From: Hansfordia pulvinata
Lineage: Eukaryota; Ascomycota; Sordariomycetes; Xylariales
DNA: 64,000 bases
Assembly: GCA_006538405.1 (NCBI GenBank)
Contig: BJKQ01000034.1
Coordinates: 1 to 64,000 of the forward strand
Reading direction: 5' to 3'
Shown: piece after piece, positions 12,916-24,629 of the stretch
Layout: every line of letters begins with the position of its first letter
Position numbering within the stretch: position 1 is the stretch's first letter
The notes under the pieces: generated by a model
What the model was told of the DNA's origin: nothing
Database searches by the model: none
Seen by the model: only the letters and a program-made list of their open reading frames with translations
Position numbers and translations under genes: made by a program

Positions 12916-13890
12916 AAAACCTTTTAAATAAAGATAATTAAGTTTTAATTTATATAATTCGGACTTATAAGTTAAATTATTCTTTACATTTTTTAAGAAT
13001 AATTTATATTTATATATATATAATTAAAAAGTATATATTTTATAATCTTATAAATATAAAAATCTTTTAAATATAAGTTTAAGATAAGTTTATTCTACGT
13101 TTATTAAATTTAATATTACATGAAAAGAATAATAAAATCCTTATAATTAAGAACCTTTACTTTATTAATCATTATTATAAGTAACAACGTAATCATATAT
13201 ATATGTTTTTAACCGGGTTACCGATTTTTTAAAATTGAACATTAATATAAAAGCTTTGAAGAATTATTATATATTTAAAGCGCTTATTATAAAACAGTTA
13301 TTATTATGGCTTTACGTGATTTTAAGTAATAACGTTTTAATTTTCTTACTTATTAAATAAGGCGTTAAAAGAAATTAGCAGTTTTACCTTTAAATTTAAT
13401 AACGAAATAATTAATAAAAAAGAATTAATAAAAAAGATAAAAGAAGATTTATTATATTATTAAACGGCTTGAAATTAATCTATATAAAATAAATAAGCGT
13501 TATACTACAGTTTTATACGGTTTTCAATTAAATATTTCCAATTATATAAAAGTTTAAATATTTTAATATACGGTTTAATTTAATTTATATAAGTTATAAT
13601 AAGGTTTATTAACATTACTTTAAGGCTTTCAACTTAATAATATAAGTTAAGTTAATAGTTTATTATATTATTATTATTAAATAATTTAAAAGCTATATTT
13701 ATATAAAGTGTTTTTTTTTGTATTTCGACGGTTTTAATTTAGTATAAACGGGAGTGTTTATTATTAATTTAAGTTTAAACTTAAATTAAAGTTTAAGAGA
13801 ATAAGTTTAAACGTTTCTTAAAATCGGATTTATTTAATTTATTATACTAATTAAGCCTTAAGTTAAAGTTTATTTATTTATTTCCAATTT
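12916..13890. other. AT-rich RIP-mutated block
   Basis: Continues the AT-rich composition beyond the gypsy element. No motif or open frame is recognisable. Confidence 0.6.
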
Positions 13891-13894
13891 TAAA

Positions 13895-14220
13895 ATACGT
13901 TTAAATACACGTAGCCCTAAAATCGCTCATCTTACATATTAAGGCGACGACCAGCGCGGGCGTTAAAGGGGCGTACCCCTCGTTGAAATCCTGCACGTCG
14001 TCGCGGCAGGAATTTTCCTCTGACGACGAGAACGACCGGGGCGTGCGGTTCATGCTGTGGTGGCTTGTCGACAAAAAGGGCAGGATCACGTAGGTCAGGC
14101 CTTGAGAGCTCCGCATTTTCGACTTTAAGAGTACCTATATATCGACGCTGTTCGACGCCAGGTCTTTAAGGACTCCGTGTGATCACGAACCCGTGAGAGT
14201 GCCTTAATTAAAATTAAGGG
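13895..14220. other. small GC-normal island, unidentified
   Basis: About 320 bases of ordinary composition inside AT-rich DNA. The plus strand is open across about 13950-14095 and would encode a polar, acidic stretch ending with a LVDKKGRIT segment. The minus strand holds a 71-codon frame (13901-14116). Neither resembles a family I know. It is probably a fragment of a former gene or element that escaped RIP. Confidence 0.4.
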
Positions 14221-14224
14221 TAAA

Positions 14225-15180
14225 TACTACGGCCGGCCTTTCTAAGTTAAGTCGCTTAACAGCTAGTGTTAATTACGGATTCACCCCGAATAAAAGACGT
14301 TAAAGATATCTCTCGATGTATAATAATTAATTCCTCTTTAAAAAGGCAGAATAATAAATATAAGTAATATATATAAATATATTATTTTAAGGCGCCGTAA
14401 TAACCTTAATTAATAAGGCGTTAATAAGCAGTATTACTTACATTTTAATTTATCTCACGGGCTATTAAGGCTGTAAGAAGCACCGCGTAAAAGGGGAATA
14501 ATATCGTTAATAAACCGAGTATTATATAAAACATTTAATTCTACCTTTAAAAAGGTTAAAATCTATTTAATTAAAGCGATTTAAAAGTAAAATTAATTAA
14601 AATTTAAGTGTAAAAAGAGGTAATCGTAAGAACTTAAACGTGAAAAGGGTTATATTATTTAATAAGATTAAGTTAAAAGGCTTCCTTTATAAAAAGTATT
14701 ATTCTTAATAAAGTGCTTAATTTCTTAACCGGAATCCGTTTAATTAAAAGGAAATTAATATAAAATAATAAAAGTTTAATACTTAAAGTAAGATATAAAA
14801 AAGTTATATATAATATAAGTTAATAAGTAAAAACTTAAGTATTAATTTTTATATAAAGAAAAGGGGTATAATATTTATAATTTATTTACGCGAAAAGCGC
14901 GTTTTACTTTTATTTATCCTTATAAACTCTTAGTTTTACCCTTAAAATAAGTATAATTAAACGATAAGCCTGCCTTAAGTTAATATATATAAAGCTTTTA
15001 TCTTTAATCGAGCCCTTCTTTAACTTAATTTAACTTTATATAAGATAAATAGGTTAATATATACTTTAATTATATATTATTAACTTTTTAAACTATACCG
15101 GTTCCTTTTAAGGTAAATAAAAGAGCTATAATTTATCCCGTATTATAAGCGCTTTACTTTATAAGTAAAACTTAAATAAA
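14225..15180. repeat. dispersed repeat copy A, RIP-mutated
   Basis: 14247-14365 and about 14960-15155 align with 17779-17895 and 17936-18100 respectively, differing mainly by transitions. Copy A carries about 590 extra bases between the two matching parts (14366-14960), so either A has an insertion or B a deletion. A is far more AT-rich than B. The element type is unknown. Confidence 0.65.
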
Positions 15181-15419
15181 CACTTTTCAAGTTTTTTTAA
15201 TTTTTATTTAAAATTATCTTTTTTGATATATTAAATATAAAGATACGGCCTTTATAAAGATTGATTATCGTTAAAAGTTTATTTATAACTATTCTTAAAG
15301 CTTAGATATCTTTATCTTATTAAGTGTTTTTATTTTAATCTCTTCCCGTTAATTAAATAAAGCGCTTACGAAGCCTTCAAGAAAAATAAGTATCGGTAAT
15401 ATAAATTTAAAGCAAAGTA

Positions 15420-16234
15420 TAACCTTATACCGCTGCAGTGAATTATTCTTAAATGGTCTTGAAGAGGCATGTCACTTAAAACAGATAAACTCCTTAAGAA
15501 GTTCGCGGTGAGGTATTTCTTATTCAACGAAACATTTAATCGTGAAGTCCTCACACCGACCTTAACAAAACAGCGCGCATTAAGGAAATCTCATTTAATT
15601 AAAAGGCGTGCGGGCTCTCTCCGCCGTGTAAATTGCCTTAAAGTTTGCCGATGGAGCCACGGGTGGCCGCCCTTCATTCAATGAAAAGGGTCTCTCCATT
15701 GACTTCCCACCGTGGATGTTAGGTCTCCTTCAGTTTAGAACAAAATGCGGTAAGGCCAGGCTGCGAGCTATGAGCGGGTATCGTTCATCCCACACTAACC
15801 GGTTGTTTCCATCGTCGTGGCAAACTCACTTCTCGGCCTACGACTTCGAACTCTCAGGCAAAAACCCATATAGCTTTAACACGAAAACTAAACAGAGCCT
15901 AGCAGGACCTTCAGGGCTATGTAGTCCCGAAGGGCAAATGCGTCGGGCGGCGCGCTCCATGGAGTTCGTGACGTTATAATGTATGCCATCCAGCCAAGGG
16001 GACCATCCAAGAGAGAGCGAGAGAAAGGGTGAAGCATCTCCGCAGTAGTACCACACTCTCGCCTGCACCACGTTCCCTCCTAAAGGCATGCCTTCCACTC
16101 TGACTACACGGTCTTGGATAAGGATGAGTCCGGCTGTGGCGCTTTCTTCCCCTCTTCCGCTGCTAAGCTACATTGCTTATTACCCTGGCTTATTTAAGGT
16201 ACGTATTCGCAAAAGCCGACGGGTGGCGCCGGGA
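15420..16234. other. mixed-composition region, no recognised gene
   Basis: Composition recovers gradually toward normal. Short open frames occur on both strands (for example 15469-15684 plus, 15838-16098 minus), but none shows a domain, plausible splice structure or strand bias. Confidence 0.4.
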
Positions 16235-16620
16235 CGGGGCAGGCCGTGATGCTCGTCGCAGTCCTCATGGTGTCGGGCGTCCATCGATTCCGGCTTCCAG
16301 GATGTCTGGCTTTCAAGATGACAGGTTCCAAATTCCAATATGTTGGGGTTCATCGGGTCACTGGGCTGGCATGAATAAATCAGCGTGCGTGCCAGCCTGT
16401 GCTCTCTTACTAGCTGGTGGCTCTGCTTGGCTTTTTTTGGTTTACTTAGCCGTTCATCATTTGCCTTAATACGTGACCGCGCCTCGTTAATACCCTTTAA
16501 GTATGCTGCGGCTAGATCTTTCCGTGTTGTCTTTAGTTCCTCCCGTGTATGCGCAGTCGCTCAGACAAGACAATACCTCGATCTTACCTCGTCGACGACA
16601 AAACAGTCGGCCAAGATATC
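16235..16620 (-). pseudogene. unidentified minus-strand coding remnant
   Basis: One minus-strand frame stays open for about 100 codons (about 16555-16235), interrupted upstream by a TGA that would be CGA before a C-to-T change; beyond it the frame continues into 16620. The encoded segment is charged and probably helical (AHTREELKTTRKDLAAAYLK), followed by a Lys-rich KPKKAKQ patch and a His/Cys/Asp-rich tail. The basic coiled segment resembles the C-terminal part of some fungal transposases, but this is only an impression and no family is assigned. Confidence 0.4.
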
Positions 16621-16699
16621 TCGTGCCTCGCACCTGAATAAATCCATCACACTGGGAGCAATAACACTCAGTCAACCAGTGTGATCATTGTAAGTATAG

Positions 16700-17590
16700 G
16701 CCTTATTAGGTTTTAGGGCTGCTACCATTTGCCTGCTAAGCATGTCCTTATCTCACCGCTATTGGCCGTCACTTAAAGTAGGTTTGCAATGGGTGGATAG
16801 AAATAAATGGGAAAGTAATAGTATTGGTGCAGTAAGACTAATGGTTCCTTAGTCCGCTTGATCCTAGGCTAGAACTGCCTTTATACCTTTTCCGTCGTCC
16901 TTTACCGGGTTTCAACCCTATAAAGACTTAACAAGGGCAGTCGTACATAAAGAAGAAGCCGCTCGAACCACATGTAACAGGGCAATTGGAAGCACATTCG
17001 TGATACGTGAGATATTCATCTCCACATCCTCTGAAAGCTAGTGTCAACCTATCGTTCATACACTCCCGCTTACTGGTAGTTAAGAATAATGACTTACCGC
17101 TTTTCGACGTTTTTCTCCGTAGGGAAGGCCAGTCCCGACGAGACGAGTAGCGCGAAAGTTGAAAAGAAGAAGGAGGATCGCATCTTGCAGCAGAGTTGAA
17201 TTGTAGTTATAATAAGAGTTTAAAATGTATTGGTTTTTGTTAAGATCAAGAGTATGTTCAACAACGATAAGACGTGAACAGAACTTAACGCTTTTATAGA
17301 TATTCTTCACGAGTGTTTTAACACTGGCTAAAAGGCCGACTTAATAACTGGATTTCTTAATTTAAGACTAAATCGGTACATTATTAAGCATCTTGATTTA
17401 TCAGGTTCTTTACTATACTCTTTCAGGGAAAGATTACGAGTCGCATCTTATTCTTAATTTATAAGGCTATTTATAACGTATATCAGTCGCCGACATAAAA
17501 TATAAAAACAATTAATGTAGACGGAAATTAAAGAAACCTATTTAAAGCAGCGTAAAGGCAAATTCAATTTCACGTGACCCTTTACGATAC
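16700..17590. other. intergenic, no recognised feature
   Basis: Moderate composition with patches of RIP-like AT enrichment after about 17310. The only open frames are short and look fortuitous. Confidence 0.45.
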
Positions 17591-17594
17591 GGGA

Positions 17595-17676
17595 AACTAA
17601 AATAGTATTCGGCGATTACACGGCGATGTTAATAGAACTAAAATAGTATTCGGCGACTACACGGCGCTGTCAATAT
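17595..17676. repeat. tandem duplication, 41-bp unit x2
   Basis: Two adjacent 41-bp units beginning AACTAAAATAGTATTCGGCG; they differ at a few positions, mostly transitions. Confidence 0.85.
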
Positions 17677-17744
17677 AAAAGAGCGCTAACTTAGCAAGCA
17701 GGGTCGGTGGCGACGGCGACGAACAGGGTATAAACTCAGTTCTG

Positions 17745-18150
17745 GTTTTTAGCTTACACGAGGTCGCATAGGCAGGTTAGGTCGCTTAGCTGCTGGCATT
17801 AGGTACGGATTCAAATCCGGATAAAAGGCGGTAAAGGGTTCTCTCGATATACTAGAAGCAATCCGTCCTTAAGAAGGCCGAATGATAGATGCTTAAAGAC
17901 CGAGTACGTAAGCAAGAAAAAAAAAGGAGGTACGATAAGCCTTTATCGTTGATCGAGCACCTGTTCGACTCGGCTTAGCTTCGTATAGGATAAATAAGCC
18001 AGCATGTGCTTTAATGATATAATACTGGCTCGCTGAATTGCGACGGTTTCTCTTAAGGCAAGTAAAAGGGTTATATTCCGTCCCGCACTGTGAACGCTCG
18101 CTCGATAAGTGGAACGCGAACGAGCACTTCCAGCATGACATGTGGATCCA
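17745..18150. repeat. dispersed repeat copy B, lightly mutated
   Basis: Partner of the repeat at 14225-15180, with much higher GC and lacking about 590 internal bases present in that copy. A minus-strand 82-codon frame (17893-18141) crosses it and resembles no family I recognise. The contrast in base composition between the two copies suggests RIP acted strongly on only one. Confidence 0.65.
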
Positions 18151-19358
18151 TTTAAAGACTTCCCTTTATTAACATATAGTTAGCTTGCTTGTTCAGATGG
18201 ATGTTAAAAGCCGCGACAATTGATTATTTTGGTCTATTGACGAGCGAATCGGGGCCCGGAGAGACCCGAGTCGTCTAACCCAGCGGGTTGGAAATAGCTC
18301 CTTTCTCCTGCTGCATGGTGCACACATGGCCAGCTTATAGGTGCAGTATGTACGTGTGGCTGTTACTAATCAGCGTAAGTCATGGCCTGACGAGGCTCGG
18401 CTTTATCGTGTCCACGTCGCGGGGCCTGAAAGTGGCCGGTGTGCCTAAAGATGGCATTACGATAAGCAGTGTCAGAGGCTCGTCTCATCCAAGTGAGCCG
18501 AAAGGTCAGAAAACGGGGGACAGACGAAGTAAAGATGCCCTCCTTATTCGGAAGGAGAGGCGGGAAGGCGGAAAGGCGGGCGGAGAAGAGGAATGGGGGA
18601 AAGCAGGCGACGCCGCGGGATGCCGTACTCCCGCTTCCCGCGGCCGCGTCGACTTTGCCGTGCAGCATACCTTGCCCGAGGTGCTATCTACATCCTTCAC
18701 CGAAGATCGTCCATCCTTGGCCGTGATTCTCTCGGCCGCGCGAAGAGTCTGGCCGACAGCAGGGCAGCCGAAAGGCGCCTTGGTTCACGCGGTTACCAAC
18801 TAGGGTGCCATCAACGTGCTGGCACCACGCAAACACGCTCGATGTCCTCTGCCGACGGGACATGATATGCCTAGCTCGACTGACGGGCTGATCTCCCTTG
18901 ATCATGGGTTGGATCGGTGTAGACAACGCCGCCTCGGCTGACGGGAGCACGCAAGCCGCGCCACCACCCTCTCGTCTGCTGCTAGACATGAGTCGCCGGT
19001 CCAATACGGCAGAACGACGGAGAGACTCCAGGCCTACCTTGCTTTACATGCCCGGCCCATGAATAAGAGGCCCGTCGAGACTCTTCATCCTAGCAACTTC
19101 AACTTCCACTTCCCGTTTGCCGTGAGACCTGCCATGCTCTGCGCGTTCTCGAGAGCGTTTGCACCGTCGTCGACTGCCCGCTTAACATCACCTGCGCGCA
19201 AGATGGCTACACAAGCCATGACCCCACCGGCCCTGCTGAACGGCCCAATTGAGTAGTAAATTGATTACACCCTCTCGCACTTGCGTCTTTTGGACTCGAG
19301 TAGACAGATAAGCACATGCACACACGCATACACGCACGCAGTGTCTCTCTCTTTCGAC
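18151..19358. other. GC-normal region upstream of the PhyH pseudogene
   Basis: Several overlapping open frames occur on both strands, none with a recognisable domain. A 65-codon plus frame at 19059-19256, with a Met at 19134 and an Arg/Ser-rich start like a mitochondrial presequence, is followed by two stops and then continues in the same frame into the PhyH region. It could be a decayed upstream exon, but nothing supports that beyond frame and position. Confidence 0.4.
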
Positions 19359-20461
19359 ATGCCTGCTGATAACGCGGCTGTTAACAGGTTAGAACCCCCT
19401 TGCGGAGACTTTAAAGATGACCTTTACCATGACGGCTACGCCGTCGTTAAGGGCGCTATCCCCCACGACCGGGCGGTCGGCTACCAGCAGAAGGCCTTTA
19501 ACTGGCTCTAGTCGTTCGGTAAGGGCTTAAACCTAAGGGACCCGACGACGTGAAGAAGCGAGTGCTTGCCAGTGCAGAGCAAGCTTAACACGTTCGATAA
19601 TTACTGCGTCGTCCACGAAAAGTTTATGTGGGATGCGCGGCAGGAGCCGGGCGTCGTGGACGCCTTTGCCAAGATCTGGGCGACCAACGAGCTACTCGTC
19701 TCGTTCGACTCGCTCAACGTCACGTTCCCGAACCGCCACGACAAGCCCGCCCGCGCGCCCTGGCCCCACGTCGACCAGTCCCCCTTCAAACGCGGCCTGC
19801 ACTGCGTCCAGGGCATCATCAACCTCAGCGCCTCGGGCCCGGAGGACGGCAGCCTCATGGTGCTGCCGCGCTCACACGCGGCCCACGGCGAATTCCTCGA
19901 CGCGCGGACGGACCCGGCATCCTGGGAGCGCAAAGACTGGCGCCGCTTCTCCGAGGATGAGATGGCGTGGTGGCACGAGGAGCCGCGGGCCTCCGGCCGG
20001 TCAAGGTCCATGCTGAGCCCGGCGACCTGGTCCTGTGGGACAGCCGCACGGTGCACTGGGGCGGCGAGCCCACGGAGAAAGGGGAGACGATCCGCACCGT
20101 CATCTACGCGTGCTACTCGCCGGCCCGGCTGGCCACCCCCGAGGCGCTGGCCGAGAAGCGGCGCGTCTTCGAGGTCTACGGCGCCACGACGCACTGGGCC
20201 CACGACAACATTTTCCTGCGGCCCCAGCTCGCCTGCCTGCCGGACGGATCGCCCGACCCTCTGAGAAGGGAGGAGCCCCTGGAGAAGCCCGAGAACACGG
20301 ATCGGCTTCTCAAGCTGGCGGGGGTCAAGCCGTACCGAAGCTGGCAAGGGCTGGCCCGCATCCGCCATCTCTCGAGGAGCCAACCATCACCCCGGCGCGC
20401 AGACTGTAGCAATTTTGACAAAATAACGACAAACACGGATATAGCGTCTGCAGAGTCATGA
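19359..20461 (+). pseudogene. phytanoyl-CoA dioxygenase (PhyH) family, broken
   Basis: Fe(II)/2-oxoglutarate dioxygenase-like protein. The iron site is complete: His137 and Asp139 in WPHVDQSP, the distal His in RTVHWG, and the 2-OG-binding Arg in ETIRTVIY. The Met at 19359 is chosen because it lies just before the conserved N-terminal region. Two in-frame stops interrupt the conserved N-terminal part: TAG at 19509 (codon 51) and TGA at 19551 (codon 65, where relatives carry Trp). Both fit single RIP-type transitions. A frameshift follows at the GGG run 19987-19989; one extra G would rejoin the frames. Single exon. Substrate unknown; fungal relatives include primary- and secondary-metabolism enzymes. 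First gene of the metabolic block. Confidence 0.85.
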
Positions 20462-21318
20462 TGCGGCGTATTGCGCCGGAGTCTCTGGCCACCGGATGGC
20501 GCCTAGGCTCGTCATGGTTCTGGAGCTGGACTGGATAAGTCGACCGAATCGGTTGCTGACCACTGTTTTGTCTGCTTTCTTTTCTTGTCGATTCCTTGGG
20601 GAACATTGCCTGGGCGGATGCTCTTCCTGTTCAGGGTTGTCGGAAACGAGTGGTCGGTTCTCTGACAACCGTAGATGTCTGATCTTGTAATGGCCTAGGA
20701 ATCTCAAGACACATCACGTACATTCCAAGGTCGCGGTGATGATCGTGATTGTAGACGTCGCATGTGCTTGGTGCATCCTCGCCTTGGAGACTCGAATCCC
20801 ATAGTGTTTATCTATAAAAAAAAATCTTGGACTTTCAACGCCTGAGAGGAGACTCCCACAATCGAAATGTCACGTGGAAATTGAGACGGCGCTGCATGAA
20901 CACGGCAATTTGATCTCAAAAGAAATAGGACAGTATCGGAAGCCAAGCTTATACTGTGAGAAGCAGACGAGACTAAACCCAGCCATGTCTGATTTATGGA
21001 AGCGCAAGCTGAAAATCGACAGAAGCGTAGACTAGTAGCGGGCAAAGGGCAGAAACTTCTCTTCTACGCGCGTGAGACGCCCGACATGTTGGGCACGCGA
21101 ACGCATTCGTACCCTGAAACCATGTCCGCAGGACCTCGAATTGCTTGAAGACAGGCTCTACCCCAGACGAGGAGGCGTGCCACGACCCAATTCCTCTACC
21201 CCTTCAAGGTAGGCAGGCTGATACCAGGCATGCCAATGACCATCGATGAAACCCCAGAATCACCTCCTTCCCCTTCACTCGGCCACCCCTACCGGCCTTA
21301 CGTCTCTCTATGACTCCA
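20462..21318. other. intergenic region, convergent 3' ends
   Basis: Lies between the 3' ends of the PhyH pseudogene (plus) and the SDR gene (minus). Open frames here are short and show no domain. No terminator signal can be singled out. Confidence 0.45.
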
Positions 21319-22564
21319 TCACCAAGAGCAGTGCCCTCCGTCCATCCGCAGGTCGGACCCGGTCATGAAACTGCTGCCGTTGCCCAGCATGAAGACGACG
21401 GGCGCGCGGAACTCGTCCACCAGGCTCAGGCGGTACAGCATGTTGTCGCCGACCCACTGGGTCTCCATGCCGGGCTTCCGCAGCGCCTCCGCCGTCGCCG
21501 CCGTCCGGATGTAGCCCGGCGACAGCGAGTTGACTCGGACCAGCGGCATGCCGGCGCGCGAGCCCCACTCGGCCGTCAGCGAGCGCGCCAGCTGGTGCAC
21601 CGCCGCTTTGGAGGCGTTGTAGCCGGCCGTTTCGACACCCTGATAGTAAAGCGTCCGGGGGTTTTTAGTTTCTTTTCTTCATTTTTTTTCCTGGGCGCTT
21701 GTAACTCCAGGTAAACTCTAGGTAGGTACGCACCTTGTTGGAGACGTAGCCGCTCATGCTGGCCACGAAGACCATGCTGGCCGACACGCCACTCCTGCGG
21801 ACCTCCCTGGCGACGGCCTGCGCGACGAGGAACGTGCCGGTGACGTTGATGTCGAGCAGGCGCCTGAAGGCGCCGGCGGGGAAGTCGACGGCCGGCCCGT
21901 TGTCGGACCCGCCCGCGCAGCAGACGAGCCCGCGGATGGGGAACCGGAGGACCTGCGTCACGTCGGCCAGCACGGCGGATATCCTCGCCTCGTCTTGCAC
22001 GTTGCATTGCTGGTACGAGGCGCGGTTCCCGGCCTGGGAGGCGGCGGCCTGGATCATGTCTGTGAGGCGGTGGTGGTAGCGTTGGTGATCAGTTGCGTCG
22101 TCCCGCCATTCATGCTCAAACGAGACTTTCCCCCTTAGTTTCGCTCTGTGCCTACTCCTCCGACTTTCAAGCTATAGGGGGATTCGTTCTCGCTGCTCAG
22201 ACTTACCCCACTCTTCCGGCTTGGGCTGCTCGTGGATGTCCATGCAAACCACGTCCGCGCCGCTCTCGAGGATGGCCACGGCCAGCGCATTCCCCAGAAA
22301 TCCGTTACTACCAGTCACTGCAGGCCCTTTGGGTCAGTTGCGACATCGAAGCGACGGCCAGAGCGAAGGGGGAAAAAAAGAAAAAAAAGGAAGGTGGGGG
22401 GGAGATAGGAGACACAGACTGGGGAAGGGTCAGGTCAGCCCCCACAACTCACTGACGACCGTCCGCTCCTCGAGGCGAAACAGACTCCAGATTGGCGCCG
22501 CAGGGAGGCCTTGGGTGGGTTTGGCTTCCCGGAATTTCTCGCTGTGCACATTCTCGTCCTTCAT
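21319..22564 (-). CDS. short-chain dehydrogenase/reductase (SDR), polyol/xylulose-reductase-like
   Basis: Four exons: 22564-22453, 22317-22207, 22059-21734, 21639-21319, separated by GT-AG introns of 135, 147 and 94 nt. All phases agree, giving a 289-residue protein with no internal stop. Cofactor motif TGSNGFLG (39-46), Asn146 in LLDINVTG, Ser in the SMSG motif, and catalytic Tyr190 and Lys194 in YNASK define a classical SDR. The usual NNAG is replaced by CCAG (121-124), which is unusual. The C-terminal RVNSLSPGYI and DGGHCSW resemble the fungal sorbose/arabinitol/xylulose reductase group, so an NAD(P)H-dependent sugar or polyol reductase is likely; substrate not determined. Divergent from the SDR at 23447. 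The only metabolic-block gene I read as undamaged. Confidence 0.85.
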
Positions 22565-23446
22565 TGTCGGTCGTCCTACCTGTCTGAGCCCCTAATCTCA
22601 GGCAGACTGCCTTTCTGTTGCGCTTGTGTGTGTGCGAGGCCCAGTATTGTATCGCAGCTCGATGGTAGCAACTCGGCTACCAAATCCAGCTCTGAATCTG
22701 CCTTCCCCGGCTTGAAATAGTAGGGCCAGCGGGTCGGGGAGCTATCGCTCAACGGCGCAAGCCGTCATGTCAGTGGGAGCCACCTGAGCCAGCCCGTCAG
22801 TGAGAGCCAGTCAGGCAGCCAGGCAGCAGCCATCCCGCTGGCCAACCCACCTCCATTCGCGCATGTGACCAAGAGAAGCAAGACCGGCTGGCGGTTCCAA
22901 GGATAGGCGGAGTGCCGCGCCGCTGTGGGGCAACCCGGTGCGGGAGAAGGAAACGGGCCAGCCGGGATGCCGCCTAGCCGCCGCCGCCGCCGTCGCCGCT
23001 CTACTGAGTGCGACCCGTGCCATGTCTCTCGTCTCGCTGCGGACGCGCCTCTGGAGCCAGCACACAGCGACCGACGCAGCCGCACGGGGCCGTGGACGAG
23101 CGGCACGCACGCCGTGGCGCCATTCTGACCCGGGCTGTTGCTCGGCGCAGCTGCCTTGTAGGCCACGGGCAGATAGACCGTCCAACCGATCAAAAGACAG
23201 AAAGACGGAGGACGCGACCAGGTCCCGTGGCTGATCTTGCGAGCATGGCATAAAACATTCGGGTCGCTCTGCCTTGCCCCAGGTTTCATGGGCATTGGCA
23301 ACCTCTCTGGACCCTCTGTCTGTGCACACTTAGTCTTTTCACCTCGCTGTATTCTTCTGACGTCACGGACCATTCATCCTGTTTCATAAAGACCACGGAC
23401 ATCGCATGAGGTGAAAGGAAAGGCCCAGGAACGAAACAAGAAAGAC
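22565..23446. promoter_or_regulatory. shared divergent promoter region of two SDR genes
   Basis: About 880 bases separate the start codons of the minus-strand SDR (22564) and plus-strand SDR (about 23447), so their promoters must lie here. Several open frames cross it but show no domains. No specific binding site is claimed. Confidence 0.5.
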
Positions 23447-24392
23447 ATATTAAAACTCCGCCCGTTGGCGGGTAAGCTCGCAGTCATCACCGGCGCCTCG
23501 AGAGGTAGGTTGGGCCTGTGACCCGTTGCCAGACCCGTCAGCCCAGGAGTGAAGCGGACGCTGACAAGCCGGGGGACACTCTCCCCCTGTGCGCAGGCAT
23601 TGGGGCGGCCATCGCCCGGGACCTTGGGGCCAAGGGGGCCGACATCCTCGCCGTCTACACGTCTGACTCGTCGATGAAGCAGATCGAAGAGCTCTGCGCG
23701 GAGCTGCGGGCGAAGCAGGAGGTGAGGGCAGTGGTGTGCCGGGCGGACCTGATCGATCCGGAGGCCGGGTCGTCGCGGATCGCGGAGGCGGCGCGGCGAG
23801 AGTTCGCGGACGCGGAGGGCCGGGTGCAGGTCGACATTCTGGTGAACAACGCCGGGGTGGGCGGGGACTACGCGATCGGCGAGGTGCCGGTGGCCGAGTT
23901 TCACCGGATCTACCGGGTCAACGTGCTGGCGCCCATCTGCGTGACGCAGGCGCTGCTGGGGTTCCTGCCGCAAGACCGGTCGGGGCGCATCGTCAACATC
24001 AGCAGCGTGGCGTCGAGCATGGGCTTCGCGACGCACACCCTGTACGGGGGGACCAAGGGGGCGCTCGAGGCCATGACGCGCACGTGGGCGCGGGAGCTGG
24101 CGGGACGCTGCACCGTCAACGCCGTCAATCCGGGCCCCGTCGAGGGCGACATGTTCTTCGCCGCGTGCCCGGACTTCTGGCGGGGCATGGAGCCCTTCCA
24201 GACCGTCGCGCCCTTGACCGTGGTCCGCGAGGGGCTGGACGGGAGCTCTTGCGCTTCGCCAGCGAGAACCTCGGCGGCCGCCGCCCCGCCTACTGGCGCG
24301 AGATCGCCGCCGTCGTCGGCATGCTGTGCGGCCCGGACTCGGCGTGGACCACCGGCAGCGTCGTCTCGGCCAATGGCGGCATGCGTTTCTGA
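23447..24392 (+). pseudogene. second short-chain dehydrogenase/reductase, start codon and frame lost
   Basis: Exon 1 23447-23504, intron 23505-23596 (GTAGGT...CAG), exon 2 from 23597. Classical SDR: TGASRGIG (15-22), NNAG (103-106), Ser156, Tyr169 and Lys173 (YGGTK, 13 residues after Ser156), and a C-terminal GSVVSANGGM motif. No ATG lies in frame upstream before a stop; at the expected start, 10 codons before the Rossmann strand, the codon is ATA (23447), one G-to-A step from ATG. At the GGG run 24241-24243 the frame shifts, and the C-terminal ~50 residues continue one frame over to the TGA at 24390. One extra G would repair it. Substrate unknown. Paired divergently with the intact SDR. Confidence 0.75.
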
Positions 24393-24629
24393 GTAGTAGT
24401 CAAACAGGAAATGGGCGTGTCTTTTTTTTTTCTTTTTTTAGCAGGAGGCAAACCCGTTAAAAACTCTTTTTTCCCCCTCGTGTTTCACTCCTTTTCTAGA
24501 GAGCGACCTAAGAGGATACCGGGTAGTCCTTGGTTTTTTATCGGGCAATAAAGGTAAGAGAGGAGAATACAGGTATTTATAAGATCGCTTTTAAATAAAA
24601 CATATAATCGGTGGATAGAATAAACGGCC
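24393..24629. other. 3' flank of the second SDR, GC-to-AT transition
   Basis: T-rich tract immediately after the SDR stop, then a rapid switch to AT-rich RIP-type sequence. No gene. Confidence 0.5.

Noticed and set aside
18288..18803. 171-codon plus frame
   Set aside because: Overlaps equally long frames on both strands, has no recognisable motif and a basic low-complexity middle.
19601..20383. 260-codon minus-strand frame opposite PhyH
   Set aside because: Antisense shadow of a gene with an intact iron-binding site on the plus strand.
22765..23373. 202-codon minus frame between the divergent SDRs
   Set aside because: Arg/Ser/Ala-rich GC artefact in the shared promoter; no domain and two other frames overlap.
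23374..24036. 220-codon minus-strand frame opposite the second SDR
   Set aside because: Antisense shadow: the plus strand carries clear SDR motifs through the same bases.
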